This document shows positions 1 through 8,419 of a stretch of DNA of 64,000 nucleotides, one piece after another. Origin of the DNA: Fidelibacterota bacterium (GTDB lineage Bacteria > Fidelibacterota > Marinisomatia > SCGC-AAA003-L08 > D37C17). The translations under genes and the position numbers were made by a program. Position 1 is the stretch's first letter. Each line of letters opens with the position of its first letter. Location of the stretch: contig JASMKZ010000001.1 of NCBI GenBank assembly GCA_030748955.1, positions 1-64,000 on the forward strand, given 5' to 3'. The notes under the pieces were generated by a model. The model searched no databases. It was given only the letters and a program-made list of their open reading frames with translations, and had not been told where the DNA came from.

Positions 1-51
1 AAAAAAATGCGTATGGGTTTGAACGCTAAAATAAAACAGAAGCTTAAATAG
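1..51 (+). CDS. C-terminal tail of a gene entering from the left
   Basis: A frame open from the first base ends at a TAG (49-51) and encodes a short lysine-rich tail ending in KIKQKLK. It stops 10 bases before the next gene on the same strand, so it is probably the 3' end of an upstream gene in the same run. Nothing about its function can be read from 16 residues, and it could be chance. Confidence 0.35.
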   Translation, partial: KKMRMGLNAKIKQKLK

Positions 52-61
52 GTATTAGAAT

Positions 62-505
62 ATGTACAAAAAAATATTTGTTTTTCAATTTATCGTCTTT
101 ATTTCAGGCTGCTCTAATGGGCTAAATTCGTCAGAAGCCTGGATTGATTATAATGATATTTCAAAAATTAAAATTGGTATGAGTATAGAAGATGTTGCTA
201 CTACACTTGGCGATCCAATTTTGATTCTTGCTGACACGGAATATGATAATACTGCATATATTTTTTATAATTATCATATTAAGCGCTATAAATTAGGCGA
301 GGGTAAAATAAATACTAATAGTAGAGTAAATTTTGGTGAAAGGGCTACTTTGCTAAAATTTACCTTTATTGAGGGGAATTTATCATCATGGGAAGAGGAA
401 AAAATAACCCTATCTATGGCAACCCCTAAAGATGCGATGAGGGGTTCTTATTTAAAATATTTTTCATTTTTGGTTAATCTTATTGTTCTTATAAAAATAT
501 TTTGA
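62..505 (+). CDS. Small lipoprotein with BamE/SmpA-like motif
   Basis: This 147-residue protein starts with a short lipoprotein signal peptide ending in a lipobox (ISGC, Cys17), so it is predicted to be lipid-anchored at the outer membrane or in the periplasm. Residues about 37-55 read KIGMSIEDVATTLGDP, which matches the helix-turn signature of SmpA/OmlA/BamE proteins (GMT..QV...LG.P). BamE is a small accessory lipoprotein of the outer-membrane protein assembly machine, but many unrelated lipoproteins carry this fold, so the specific role is uncertain. The C-terminus is hydrophobic (about residues 130-147), which is odd for a BamE protein. The next gene starts 3 bases after the stop. Confidence 0.6.
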   Translation: MYKKIFVFQFIVFISGCSNGLNSSEAWIDYNDISKIKIGMSIEDVATTLGDPILILADTEYDNTAYIFYNYHIKRYKLGEGKINTNSRVNFGERATLLKFTFIEGNLSSWEEEKITLSMATPKDAMRGSYLKYFSFLVNLIVLIKIF

Positions 506-508
506 TTT

Positions 509-775
509 TTGAATATTATAATTTCTCAGCTTACAGATAAACAAATCGAAGGGCAGGGCGTGTTGTCTTGGCCTATATGGTCATGTGATGTTTCTGAATT
601 TGATTGGGAATATTATCAGCAGGAATCCTGCTTATTATTAGAAGGAAAGGTGGAGGTTAAAAGTGAATGTGAAACTGTCCGCTTTTCTACAGGTGATTTT
701 GTAGTTTTCCCCAAGGGGTTAAAATGTCACTGGAAAGTGACTAGCCCTGTTAAAAAACACTATACATTTAATTAG
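509..775 (+). CDS. Small cupin-domain protein (Cupin_3/EutQ-like)
   Basis: An 88-residue protein made of a single short cupin barrel. The central stretch CLLLEGKVEV followed by FSTGDFVVFPKGLKCHW is typical of the Cupin_3 (DUF861) family, where the E..G....F..GD....P.G....W pattern forms the two cupin motifs. It has no obvious metal-binding His triad, so catalysis cannot be claimed; family members include ureidoglycolate-related and sugar-related proteins and many of unknown function. The likely start is TTG, 3 bases after the preceding lipoprotein gene. It is probably cotranscribed with its neighbours. Confidence 0.65.
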   Translation: MNIIISQLTDKQIEGQGVLSWPIWSCDVSEFDWEYYQQESCLLLEGKVEVKSECETVRFSTGDFVVFPKGLKCHWKVTSPVKKHYTFN

Positions 776-792
776 GCCCGGGGGTAAGCTTT

Positions 793-2031
793 TTGAACAT
801 TTATCTTTGTATAATTATTGGAGCTTTGCTCCTTGAGTTTTTTCTCTTTAGCCTTTCTAGGCGTCTTGATCTGCAGAATATTTCCACCAGTTTGCCAAAT
901 GCATTTAAGGGGTATTATAGTGCTAACGAATATGCTCGCTCACAAGACTATTTAGCTGAAAATACTCGCTTTTCATATTTAACATCTACGGTTGATCTTA
1001 TCATTATTCTCATTGTGATTTTTTTGGGTATTTTTAATAATGTAGATGTATGGCTTCGAGATTTTGGGTTTTCACCCATGGTTACAGGGCTGTTGTTTTT
1101 TGGGGTGTTGTTTCTTTTTCAAGATATTATCAGCACCCCCTTTTCATTATATCGCACCTTCCTAATTGAACAGAATTTTGGTTTTAATAAAACCACTCCT
1201 AAAACATATCTTGTAGATAAACTTAAAAGTTATTTCCTTCTTATCTTATTGGGAGGCTTTACTCTATTTCTCATTCTTATTTTCTTTCATAAATTTGGAG
1301 ATTATGCATGGCTTTACGCCTGGGCTGCGTTGTCTGTCTTGCTTGTGCTGGCGCAACCGCTGTTTACTTCTGTAATTGCACCTATGTTTAATAAATTTAC
1401 ACCATTAGAGGATGGGGAGTTAAAAAATAAAATTAATGCATTAGCTGAAAAAGTAAATTTTCCAATAAGTAGAATTGATGTTATGGATGGTTCTCGTAGA
1501 TCATCAAAGGCTAACGCCTATTTTTCTGGCTTGGGTAAAAATAAGCGTATCGCCCTCTTTGACACGCTTATAGAAAAACATAGTGTTGATGAGTTGGTTT
1601 CAATTATTGCTCATGAAGTTGGGCATTATAAAAAAAGGCATAATATCAAAGGCATTATAATGGGGGTTGTTCAAACGGGAATAATGTTTTACCTATTATC
1701 ACTCTTTATCAACAATGAGGCTTTGTTTGCTGCTTTTAAAATGGAAAATGTATCAATTTATGCAAGCCTTCTCTTTTTTAGCATATTGTATTCACCCATA
1801 GAATTAATTATGTCATTTTTGGGTAATGCAATTTCCCGGAAGCATGAATTTGAAGCCGATGCTTTTGCTAAAACCTCCATCGGTACTGGTAAAGATTTAA
1901 TTGAAGGTCTAAAAAAACTAACCGTTACCAATTTGGGAAATTTAACTCCGCATAAGTTAACGGTTTGGCTAAGCTATTCTCACCCCCCCGTGTTAAGCCG
2001 AATTAAAGCTCTTGATAATATGGGAAAATGA
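793..2031 (+). CDS. M48 family (Ste24/CAAX-type) membrane metalloprotease
   Basis: A 412-residue integral membrane zinc protease. Hydrophobic segments lie at about residues 4-20, 65-83, 95-112, 148-167, 174-192, 285-305 and 322-345. The zinc motif HEVGH is at residues 274-278, and the third ligand is the Glu of EFEADAFAK near residue 354. The N-terminal half (RSQDYLAENTRFSYL, then FGFN.TTPKTYL.D) is the Ste24 signature rather than that of the shorter HtpX proteases. In bacteria the substrates are unknown because there is no CAAX prenylation; a membrane-protein quality-control role is inferred. The start is TTG. The last codons overlap the start of the downstream lipase gene by 4 bases. Confidence 0.85.
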   Translation: MNIYLCIIIGALLLEFFLFSLSRRLDLQNISTSLPNAFKGYYSANEYARSQDYLAENTRFSYLTSTVDLIIILIVIFLGIFNNVDVWLRDFGFSPMVTGLLFFGVLFLFQDIISTPFSLYRTFLIEQNFGFNKTTPKTYLVDKLKSYFLLILLGGFTLFLILIFFHKFGDYAWLYAWAALSVLLVLAQPLFTSVIAPMFNKFTPLEDGELKNKINALAEKVNFPISRIDVMDGSRRSSKANAYFSGLGKNKRIALFDTLIEKHSVDELVSIIAHEVGHYKKRHNIKGIIMGVVQTGIMFYLLSLFINNEALFAAFKMENVSIYASLLFFSILYSPIELIMSFLGNAISRKHEFEADAFAKTSIGTGKDLIEGLKKLTVTNLGNLTPHKLTVWLSYSHPPVLSRIKALDNMGK

Positions 2032-3188
2032 TTCGCTATTTTAATTTTGTTCTAATATGCCTCTGTTGTGTTGGCATTCTATTTTCTCACAATACATATC
2101 CAATTATACTCATTCATGGATTCCTGGGTTGGGGAAGAAATGAATTGGCTGGATATTATTATTGGGGGGGGAAAACAGATTTAGAGGCTGAATTGAAATC
2201 TGCTGGATACGAAGTGTATACTGTTTCGGTTGGGCCTATTTCTCCTAATTGGGATAGGGCTATAGAGGCCTTTTATCAAATCAAAGGTGGTCAGGTTGAT
2301 TATGGTAATGAAAAGGCTGAACAGCATGGTATCATTCAAAGGCCTTATGGAAAAAATTATACCGGTCTTTACCCTCAGTGGGATGAAAAACATCCTGTTC
2401 ATTTAATTGGCCATAGTCAAGGAGGGGCTACTGCAAAAATGTTAGAGGTTTTATTAAAAATATCTATTCCAGAAGAAGCCTCTCCCCTGCTTTCAAGTGC
2501 GCATTCTGGCTGGATAAGCAGCGTAACCACTATATCTACTCCCCATAATGGAACCACTTTAGTGCCACTTATGTTAGATGCATTTCCCTTTGCCTTAAAT
2601 TTAGCCCCCTGGTTTGGTGGAATTGACAATGAAACTCTTGACAAATTGTACAGCTTTGATTTAGAACATTGGGGTTTAGAAAGACAATCCCATGAATCCC
2701 TTTCAGAATATTATAAAAGAATCGCTCAATCACCTGTGAGCAATGAAAAAAATCTCTGCTCATGGGATTTGTCTATTGCAGGCGCAGCAGAATTTAATAA
2801 CAATTACCAAGCAGATAAAGACGTTTATTATTTTTCTATTCCAACTTTTTCTACCGAAAAGAAAAGAAACAAACCCACGCATAAACCTGACAATAATATG
2901 TCGTTTCATCTTTGGCCAACTGGCATGCTCATTGGTAATGATGAAAATGCTCCCGATAGCAGCTGGTACGAAAATGATGGAATATGCAATACGGTTTCTA
3001 TGACAAAAATTGGCAATACTATTATGCCCCCCTACTCTGGCGCTGCTGAAAAGGGATTGTGGGTATCATTGCCTCGTCTAAATGTTGATCATCAGTCTAT
3101 TATTGGACACCATGCAAGCAAATCTGACAGAGACTCTCTGGTTGTATTATACAAGAATCATTGCAAATTATTATATTCCCTTAAATGA
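2028..3188 (+). CDS. Secreted triacylglycerol lipase (staphylococcal/Geobacillus type)
   Basis: A 386-residue alpha/beta hydrolase with an N-terminal signal peptide (about residues 1-21). IILIHGFLGWGRNE forms the oxyanion-hole strand and GHSQGG is the nucleophilic elbow with the catalytic Ser. The stretch from DRAIEAFYQIKGGQVDYG is diagnostic of the large lipases of Staphylococcus and Geobacillus. The catalytic Asp is probably in NDGICNTVSM and the catalytic His in VDHQSIIGH. The likely role is extracellular or periplasmic hydrolysis of triacylglycerols or other esters. It overlaps the upstream M48 protease gene by 4 bases and the downstream HAD gene by 4 bases, so the three are translationally coupled. 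Confidence 0.85.
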   Translation: MIRYFNFVLICLCCVGILFSHNTYPIILIHGFLGWGRNELAGYYYWGGKTDLEAELKSAGYEVYTVSVGPISPNWDRAIEAFYQIKGGQVDYGNEKAEQHGIIQRPYGKNYTGLYPQWDEKHPVHLIGHSQGGATAKMLEVLLKISIPEEASPLLSSAHSGWISSVTTISTPHNGTTLVPLMLDAFPFALNLAPWFGGIDNETLDKLYSFDLEHWGLERQSHESLSEYYKRIAQSPVSNEKNLCSWDLSIAGAAEFNNNYQADKDVYYFSIPTFSTEKKRNKPTHKPDNNMSFHLWPTGMLIGNDENAPDSSWYENDGICNTVSMTKIGNTIMPPYSGAAEKGLWVSLPRLNVDHQSIIGHHASKSDRDSLVVLYKNHCKLLYSLK

Positions 3189-3850
3189 GCCCTTTTAATA
3201 AAGCGGTACTTTTTGATATGGATGGTGTCGTTCTTGATACAGAGCCTCTATATACAAAGGCCGAAATCCGTCTTTTTGGAGAGTATGGGGTTATAATCCC
3301 GGAAGAAGATTGGTCTCTATTTCGAGGGTGTGCCGAACAGGATTTTTTTGACCTTAGTATGAAACGATACCATATAACTGAAGATAAACATGTTTTTATG
3401 GAAAAGGGTCGAGGATATGTGAGGGATGAGTTTAAAAAAAGTTTGTCATTTATGCCCGGGTTTCACAAACTACATAAATTAGTTACACAGCGCTATAGTA
3501 TTGGCCTGGTAACAGCGTCGCCCAGACATAATTTAAATTGGCTGCAGACGCTCATTAATTTAGATGAATTATTTGAACATATTATATCTGGCGATGAAAC
3601 CAAAAAAAATAAACCACACCCTGAACCGTATCTTAGTATGATGGAAAAGCTTAATGTTAAGCCGGAAAATGTGGTTATTATTGAAGATTCCCTCCACGGT
3701 ATTCAGGCCGCATTGGCTTCTGGTGCAGCCGTTATTGCTAAAACCGGGTCTGTTCCTGAATCTGACCTTTCAATTGCCCATCGAATTATCACACATTTAG
3801 ATGAAGTTACTCATAATATGATTGAAGATTTGTTGCTGGGGGACAAATAA
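3185..3850 (+). CDS. HAD-superfamily phosphatase (beta-phosphoglucomutase-like)
   Basis: A 221-residue cytosolic HAD hydrolase. Motif I is FDMDGVVLDTEPLY (nucleophile Asp11, acid/base Asp13), motif II is the T of VTAS near residue 112, the conserved Lys is in KNKPHPEPY, and motif IV is VVIEDSLHGIQAA. The helical cap between motifs I and II puts it in subfamily I, with beta-phosphoglucomutase, 2-deoxyglucose-6-phosphate phosphatase and similar enzymes acting on small phosphorylated metabolites. The substrate cannot be fixed from sequence. Its ATG overlaps the lipase stop; it ends just before the MarR operator palindrome. Confidence 0.8.
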   Translation: MSPFNKAVLFDMDGVVLDTEPLYTKAEIRLFGEYGVIIPEEDWSLFRGCAEQDFFDLSMKRYHITEDKHVFMEKGRGYVRDEFKKSLSFMPGFHKLHKLVTQRYSIGLVTASPRHNLNWLQTLINLDELFEHIISGDETKKNKPHPEPYLSMMEKLNVKPENVVIIEDSLHGIQAALASGAAVIAKTGSVPESDLSIAHRIITHLDEVTHNMIEDLLLGDK

Positions 3851-3867
3851 TGTTGTAATATACAACA
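3851..3867 (+). promoter_or_regulatory. Perfect 17-bp palindrome, likely MarR-type operator
   Basis: TGTTGTA-ATA-TACAACA is a perfect 7-3-7 inverted repeat that directly abuts the ATG of the MarR-family gene. MarR dimers bind inverted repeats of this size, often at their own promoter, so autoregulation is the simplest reading. Because it touches the start codon, bound protein could block transcription or translation initiation. The regulator-operator link is inferred from adjacency and symmetry. Confidence 0.6.
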
Positions 3868-4287
3868 ATGAATATTCCGGAACTTCTTACTAATTTAACC
3901 ACACATTACAATGCCGTCCTCCGTCAATATTCTTCTCAATTATCTCTCACCACACCACAGGCATTTCATCTCCTTTCTATTCCAGTCGATGGCATTTCAA
4001 TGTCGGGCCTAGCAAACAAGCTCGGTCTAGATACCAGCACGCTCACACGAAATATTCAAAAATTAGAAAAAATGGGGTTTGTTAGAAGAGAACAAGATAA
4101 AAAAGATAGAAGAATATTGGTGGCGTACCTAACAGATAAAGGAAGGGGGAGGGTTGAAAAAATAGAAGAGTCTCTTCTAGATTTAAATTTTTCTATGATG
4201 AAATACATCGATTTAGATGATCAGGAAAATATTCCTGAAATGTTAGAAAAACTGGTTTGGGCAATGGATTGTATTCGTGAGGAATAA
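3868..4287 (+). CDS. MarR-family transcriptional regulator
   Basis: A 139-residue winged-helix DNA-binding protein. The recognition region reads SGLANKLGLDTSTLTRNIQKLEKMGFV (about residues 45-71) and is followed by the wing RREQDKKDRRILVAYLTDKG, the standard MarR signature (DxRxxxxxLT.KG). Flanking N- and C-terminal helices would form the dimer. It follows a perfect palindrome that is probably its operator. The downstream mutY overlaps its 3' end, so regulator and repair gene share a transcript; this could make MutY/PlsC expression responsive to whatever ligand or oxidant the protein senses. The ligand is unknown. Confidence 0.85.
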   Translation: MNIPELLTNLTTHYNAVLRQYSSQLSLTTPQAFHLLSIPVDGISMSGLANKLGLDTSTLTRNIQKLEKMGFVRREQDKKDRRILVAYLTDKGRGRVEKIEESLLDLNFSMMKYIDLDDQENIPEMLEKLVWAMDCIREE

Positions 4288-5359
4288 ATTTAATTATACT
4301 GATTTTACCTCTCACTTATTGGCGTGGTATGACGGTCGTAGCCTCCATCTGCCTTGGAGAAATTGTAATGACCCTTATAAAATATATTTATCAGAAGTAA
4401 TGTTGCAGCAAACTCAGGTAAAAACAGTATTGCCATATTACCAAAAATGGATTAATAAATACCCAACAGTACAATCTGTGGCCAATGCCAATCAGGAACA
4501 AATATTAAAACAATGGGAGGGTCTAGGATATTATGGACGCGCTCGTAATTTTCATAAATCCTGCCAAATTATTGCTATGCAATTTAACGGAGATATTCCT
4601 GCTTTGCCTGAGGAATTTTCTAAATTGCCTGGAGTAGGTCCTTATATATCGGCGGCGGTTATGTCTATTGCCTTTCACCATCCCCTGCCTGCGATTGATA
4701 CCAACGCTATTCGTGTTGGGTCGCGCTTAAAAATGGTCAAGCTTTCTTCTCCGGCTGATTCAAAGGCAATTCATAGATATCTGTCTGACAACATTGCTAT
4801 TAAGCGTCCGGGTGATTTTAATCAGGCAATTATGGATTTGGGGCGGGAAATTTGTAAATCAAAGAATCCAGCATGTGCACTCTGTCCTGTTTCTAAATTT
4901 TGTAAAGCATTGGTTAATAATTTTGTTGATAAATACCCTATTAAAATAAAACCCGCTAAAAAGCCGCATTATAATATTGCCGTGGGCATTATTTGGAATA
5001 AGGGTCAAATATTAATTTCTAAACGAAAAGAAAATGGACTTCTAGGTGGCTTGTGGGAATTTCCCGGAGGTAAAATTGAAAAGGGTGAAAATGCCCAGAA
5101 ATGTATTGTTCGAGAAGTAAAGGAAGAATTGGGAGTTCTGGTTCAACCGGCTTCCTTTCTAAAGCAGATAAAACACGCCTATACCCATTTTTCCATCACA
5201 ATGAATGCTTATCATTGTGACTATTTGCAGGGCTCGCCGCGAGCCATTGGTTGTGATAATTGGAAGTGGATTACTCCAGAGGAAATTAGGCTATTTCCTT
5301 TTCCAAAGGCTAATCATAAGCTTTTTGATAAAATAATTGCGGTAGAGGGTGTATGTTAA
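4277..5359 (+). CDS. mutY: A/G-specific adenine glycosylase MutY with C-terminal Nudix domain
   Basis: A 360-residue base-excision repair enzyme that removes adenine mispaired with 8-oxoguanine. The helix-hairpin-helix glycosylase domain contains SEVMLQQTQ with catalytic Glu40, the hairpin LPGVGPY, and catalytic Asp141. The [4Fe-4S] motif C-X6-C-X2-C-X5-C is complete (CKSKNPACALCPVSKFC). From about residue 225 there is a MutT-like domain with an apparently complete Nudix box (GX5EX7REUXEEXGU). The start is GTG, inside the end of the MarR gene, and the last codons overlap plsC by 7 bases. The intact Nudix box is unusual, because this domain in classic MutY recognises 8-oxoG but does not hydrolyse. 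Confidence 0.95.
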   Translation: MRNKFNYTDFTSHLLAWYDGRSLHLPWRNCNDPYKIYLSEVMLQQTQVKTVLPYYQKWINKYPTVQSVANANQEQILKQWEGLGYYGRARNFHKSCQIIAMQFNGDIPALPEEFSKLPGVGPYISAAVMSIAFHHPLPAIDTNAIRVGSRLKMVKLSSPADSKAIHRYLSDNIAIKRPGDFNQAIMDLGREICKSKNPACALCPVSKFCKALVNNFVDKYPIKIKPAKKPHYNIAVGIIWNKGQILISKRKENGLLGGLWEFPGGKIEKGENAQKCIVREVKEELGVLVQPASFLKQIKHAYTHFSITMNAYHCDYLQGSPRAIGCDNWKWITPEEIRLFPFPKANHKLFDKIIAVEGVC

Positions 5360-6069
5360 AGTACAAATTATTATCATTATTTTTATATGTCAGCGGGCTT
5401 TTTGCATTTATATGCATAGCAGTTGTTTTAATTATACCTAGTTTTATTTTTCTTCCCTTTCTTTATGGGTCTGTCAGGGCTTGTTGTCGTTTTATGCTTT
5501 TCTCATTATTGCTGTGGCCAAAAATAAAAGGACAATTCCCCGCCGAAGGCACTTATATAATTATGATGAATCATTCTAGCTTTATAGATGTGTTTATTTT
5601 CCCATTAATTCCAAGAGGTGCCTGGACTGGGATAACAGCTGCTGAAAATTTTAAAATTCCCCTCTTTTCAACCATTATAAACCGAATTCAAGCTATTCCT
5701 ATAGATCGGAAAAACCGCCATACAGCCATTCAAAGTATAAAAAAGGCTGAGGATGTTTTAAAACAGGGCATTCATATAGGTATTCTTCCTGAGGGGACCA
5801 GAACGATTGATGGTAAAATGCGAGATTTTAAAAAGGGCGGGTTTCATATGGCAATTAATACCAATACAGCCATCATTCCTGTTGGTGTGTCCGGGGCATA
5901 CAGTTTTAAACCCAAGGATAGATGGTGGATGATGTCGGGGCCAATTTCTATTAATATCGGCACTCCCACCAATATCTCTGAGTATTCAGATTTGGGGGTG
6001 GATGGCCTAAAAAATAAAGTGGAATTAGCAATTAAAGAGCTATCAGGAGAATGTTATGAAGTTAAATGA
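5353..6069 (+). CDS. plsC: 1-acyl-sn-glycerol-3-phosphate acyltransferase
   Basis: A 238-residue membrane-associated acyltransferase that adds the second acyl chain to lysophosphatidic acid in phospholipid synthesis. It has an N-terminal hydrophobic hairpin (about residues 7-50), the catalytic H-X4-D motif in NHSSFID (about residues 73-79), and the phosphate-binding EGTR motif in LPEGTRT. Length is normal for the family. It overlaps mutY by 7 bases and the following SDR gene by 14 bases. A close LPLAT paralogue with another acyl acceptor cannot be excluded. Confidence 0.88.
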   Translation: MLKYKLLSLFLYVSGLFAFICIAVVLIIPSFIFLPFLYGSVRACCRFMLFSLLLWPKIKGQFPAEGTYIIMMNHSSFIDVFIFPLIPRGAWTGITAAENFKIPLFSTIINRIQAIPIDRKNRHTAIQSIKKAEDVLKQGIHIGILPEGTRTIDGKMRDFKKGGFHMAINTNTAIIPVGVSGAYSFKPKDRWWMMSGPISINIGTPTNISEYSDLGVDGLKNKVELAIKELSGECYEVK

Positions 6070-6721
6070 AATGAATGTTGTAATTACTGGAGCAAATGGA
6101 ACTGTTGCCTCAGAATTGATTTCTTATTTTTCAAACAGGGCGGCCTTTGTGGTTGGAACCGTGCGGCAACTTAAGACAAATGTTGAAAATGAGAATAATT
6201 CAGCTATTATAGAAATGGATCCTCTAGATCATTATTCTATTGAAAGCGCAATCAAATGGATAAATAATCAGGCTGGGGATATACATTGTTGGCTAAATAT
6301 TGTAGGTGGTTTTTCAATGGGAAACCATGTTGGTGAGGTTCGTGACGAATGGAGTTATATGTATAATACAAATTTTATGACTACTCTTAACTGCTGTCAA
6401 CAAATACTGCCCAAAATGAGGGGGGGTGGCTGGGGAAGAATTGTGAATATGGGCGCTCAGGCGGCTGTTAACGGTATGCCTCTCTCTGGACCATACTGTA
6501 CCAGCAAGGCTGCCGTACACATGCTTACAAAAATTATTGCCTTAGAAAACGGAAATGGCGTTACGTGTAATGCTTTGCTCCCAGGAATAATTGATACTCC
6601 CTCCAACAGAAATAAAATGCCTGAAGCAGACCATGACAATTGGGTAGGGCTGAATAAAATTGCTGAAAGAATTGAAGCTTTATTTTTATCTGATGAAAAC
6701 GGTTCTTTAATAGATGTTTAG
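6056..6721 (+). CDS. Short-chain dehydrogenase/reductase
   Basis: A 221-residue Rossmann-fold oxidoreductase. The nucleotide-binding motif is TGANGTVASE at the N-terminus, the NAG-like motif is LNIVGGF, and the catalytic Y-x3-K lies in YCTSKAAVHM. The start ATG is preceded by AGGAG at suitable spacing and sits inside the end of plsC. The protein is a little short at the C-terminus compared with classical 250-residue SDRs. The substrate is unknown; the plsC link may hint at lipid chemistry, but that is weak. It converges tail to tail with the minus-strand membrane protein gene, overlapping it by 4 bases. Confidence 0.8.
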   Translation: MKLNEMNVVITGANGTVASELISYFSNRAAFVVGTVRQLKTNVENENNSAIIEMDPLDHYSIESAIKWINNQAGDIHCWLNIVGGFSMGNHVGEVRDEWSYMYNTNFMTTLNCCQQILPKMRGGGWGRIVNMGAQAAVNGMPLSGPYCTSKAAVHMLTKIIALENGNGVTCNALLPGIIDTPSNRNKMPEADHDNWVGLNKIAERIEALFLSDENGSLIDV

Positions 6722-7428
6722 TTCGCTCGTTTAAGTTTCTGATATACATAGGTGTTTACCATTGTTGCAAGCGGTATGCTAATAAACAGTCCCGCCCCTA
6801 GGGGTATAATAGAAACAAGCACAATAATTGACATTACTGCTCCTAATAAAAACAATTCCATTACATATCCTTTTGTTATTGCCATGCTTTTTTTCACCGC
6901 CTCTACAACATTATTCTCCCCATCTACCAAAAAATAATCGTAAAATTGTAGTCGCAAAGAAATATATACTAGGGGTATAATTATAATAAGTACAGGAATT
7001 GTCGTTGATACGCCCCCCCATGTTTCTGCGACCTGCAACATATCTAAATCTGATGAAATTGAAGATAGTAAAAGTATTATCCCGGGTGCGGCTGCCAGCA
7101 GCAGTATCGACAATGTAATTAGAGATGCTAATAAGTATGGTATTAATAGATGGAAGCTACCAAACAGTTGAGAGAAGTCTCCATCTTTATTATAAATTAG
7201 ATTTAGACAAATTCGCAACATTCCCAAATTGAGCCCCATTTGAAATAAATATGCTGCTACTGTAAATAGAATAGATTGAAGCGTAACATCTTGAAGCAGT
7301 CTGTCTTGTACAATCCCCAATATAAGGTTAAGGCTAAAAATGAATACTATTACCAAAACCATTAATCCCAAATTGGGCTTTAATATGTTCCATGCGCTAC
7401 TGATGATTTCTTTTTTCGAAAATTCCAT
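6718..7428 (-). CDS. Multi-pass membrane protein (DUF975-like)
   Basis: A 236-residue hydrophobic protein with about six membrane segments (near residues 18-38, 50-68, 90-125, 142-162, 185-206 and 208-225 after a short soluble N-terminus). The segment VVEAVKKSMAITKGYVMELF, linking two hydrophobic stretches, resembles the DUF975/GlpQ-membrane-domain style of proteins. A protein of the same general plan is encoded at 46590-47309 in this window. Function is unknown. It is transcribed alone, divergently from dapF across a 196-bp spacer in which I see no clear regulatory element. Confidence 0.6.
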   Translation of the reverse strand: MEFSKKEIISSAWNILKPNLGLMVLVIVFIFSLNLILGIVQDRLLQDVTLQSILFTVAAYLFQMGLNLGMLRICLNLIYNKDGDFSQLFGSFHLLIPYLLASLITLSILLLAAAPGIILLLSSISSDLDMLQVAETWGGVSTTIPVLIIIIPLVYISLRLQFYDYFLVDGENNVVEAVKKSMAITKGYVMELFLLGAVMSIIVLVSIIPLGAGLFISIPLATMVNTYVYQKLKRAN

Positions 7429-7624
7429 TTAATACCCTAGATTAGATAAGATAAAATTAAGCCATTTTCCGTCAATGATTATACTTTTTTCAATAGAAGT
7501 TGCAGAGCTGCACTACATTATATCTATACGATATGGTTTTGTATTGATTTCCCGTATTATCTGTGGTCGGCGTGTGTCTTTATCGGTAATTTAAAGTCTG
7601 TGCAGATACAAAATATTTGAATTT

Positions 7625-8419
7625 ATGAAAATACCCTTTACAAAATGCCATGCCAACGGAAATGATTTTATTCTTATTTTATCGGAAGACTTTCCAGACA
7701 TGGGTGCCAAAGAATCATTAATTCAACAATTGTGCAACCGCAATACGGGCATTGGTGCCGACGGACTGTTTATCATTTTGCCTTCTGAAAAATACGATTT
7801 TTTCTTAGACTATTATAATTCCGATGGTTCCTGGGAAACTTTGTGTGCAAATGGTTCTCGATGTGCCTCAAAATTTATATATAGTCTTAATAATACCAGG
7901 CGAAAATTGAAATTTGAAACAGGCGCCGGGATACATACTGCCAAAATAAAATCTAATGGCGAAGTGTTGATGAGCATGAAAACTCCAATGTATAAATCAG
8001 AATGTCTTTCTCCCGAAGGGGTCTCTGGGTTTTTTGTTGATAGTGGTGCTCGACATTTTGTGTGTCCGTCAGATAATTTAGATGAAAAACATGTGTTAAC
8101 ATTGGGACGGAAGGTTAGATACTCTCAACTATTTAATCCTCAAGGAATTAATGTAAATTTTTATCGAATTCAATCTGATAACACAGTAGAAATTAGAACC
8201 TATGAAAAGGGAGTGGAACAACTTATGACATCCTGTTCATCCGGATCTGCTGCGGTAGTATATCATCTTTCTAAGAGCCGCGGCCTTATATCACCAATTA
8301 CAACCTCCTCTGCTGGTGGATCTCTTAAGTTTACTTTTGATGACAATTGGAGAGAGGCTTTTTGTGAGGGTCCGGCAGAATTGTTGTTTTCTGGTGAATT
8401 TGAAGGAAACCTTGTCTAG
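7625..8419 (+). CDS. dapF: Diaminopimelate epimerase
   Basis: A 264-residue enzyme converting LL- to meso-diaminopimelate, for lysine and peptidoglycan synthesis. The N-terminus KCHANGNDF is the family signature. The first catalytic cysteine is in CANGSRC (about residue 75), and the second is in SCSSGSAA, the position of the usual ACGTGA. Asn and Glu/Arg contacts (NFYR, EIRTYEKGVE) are present. The SCSSG variant departs from the common ACGTG, but the Cys is kept. It supports a Gram-negative-type peptidoglycan. The gene overlaps the NagD-type HAD gene by 8 bases. Confidence 0.9.
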   Translation: MKIPFTKCHANGNDFILILSEDFPDMGAKESLIQQLCNRNTGIGADGLFIILPSEKYDFFLDYYNSDGSWETLCANGSRCASKFIYSLNNTRRKLKFETGAGIHTAKIKSNGEVLMSMKTPMYKSECLSPEGVSGFFVDSGARHFVCPSDNLDEKHVLTLGRKVRYSQLFNPQGINVNFYRIQSDNTVEIRTYEKGVEQLMTSCSSGSAAVVYHLSKSRGLISPITTSSAGGSLKFTFDDNWREAFCEGPAELLFSGEFEGNLV

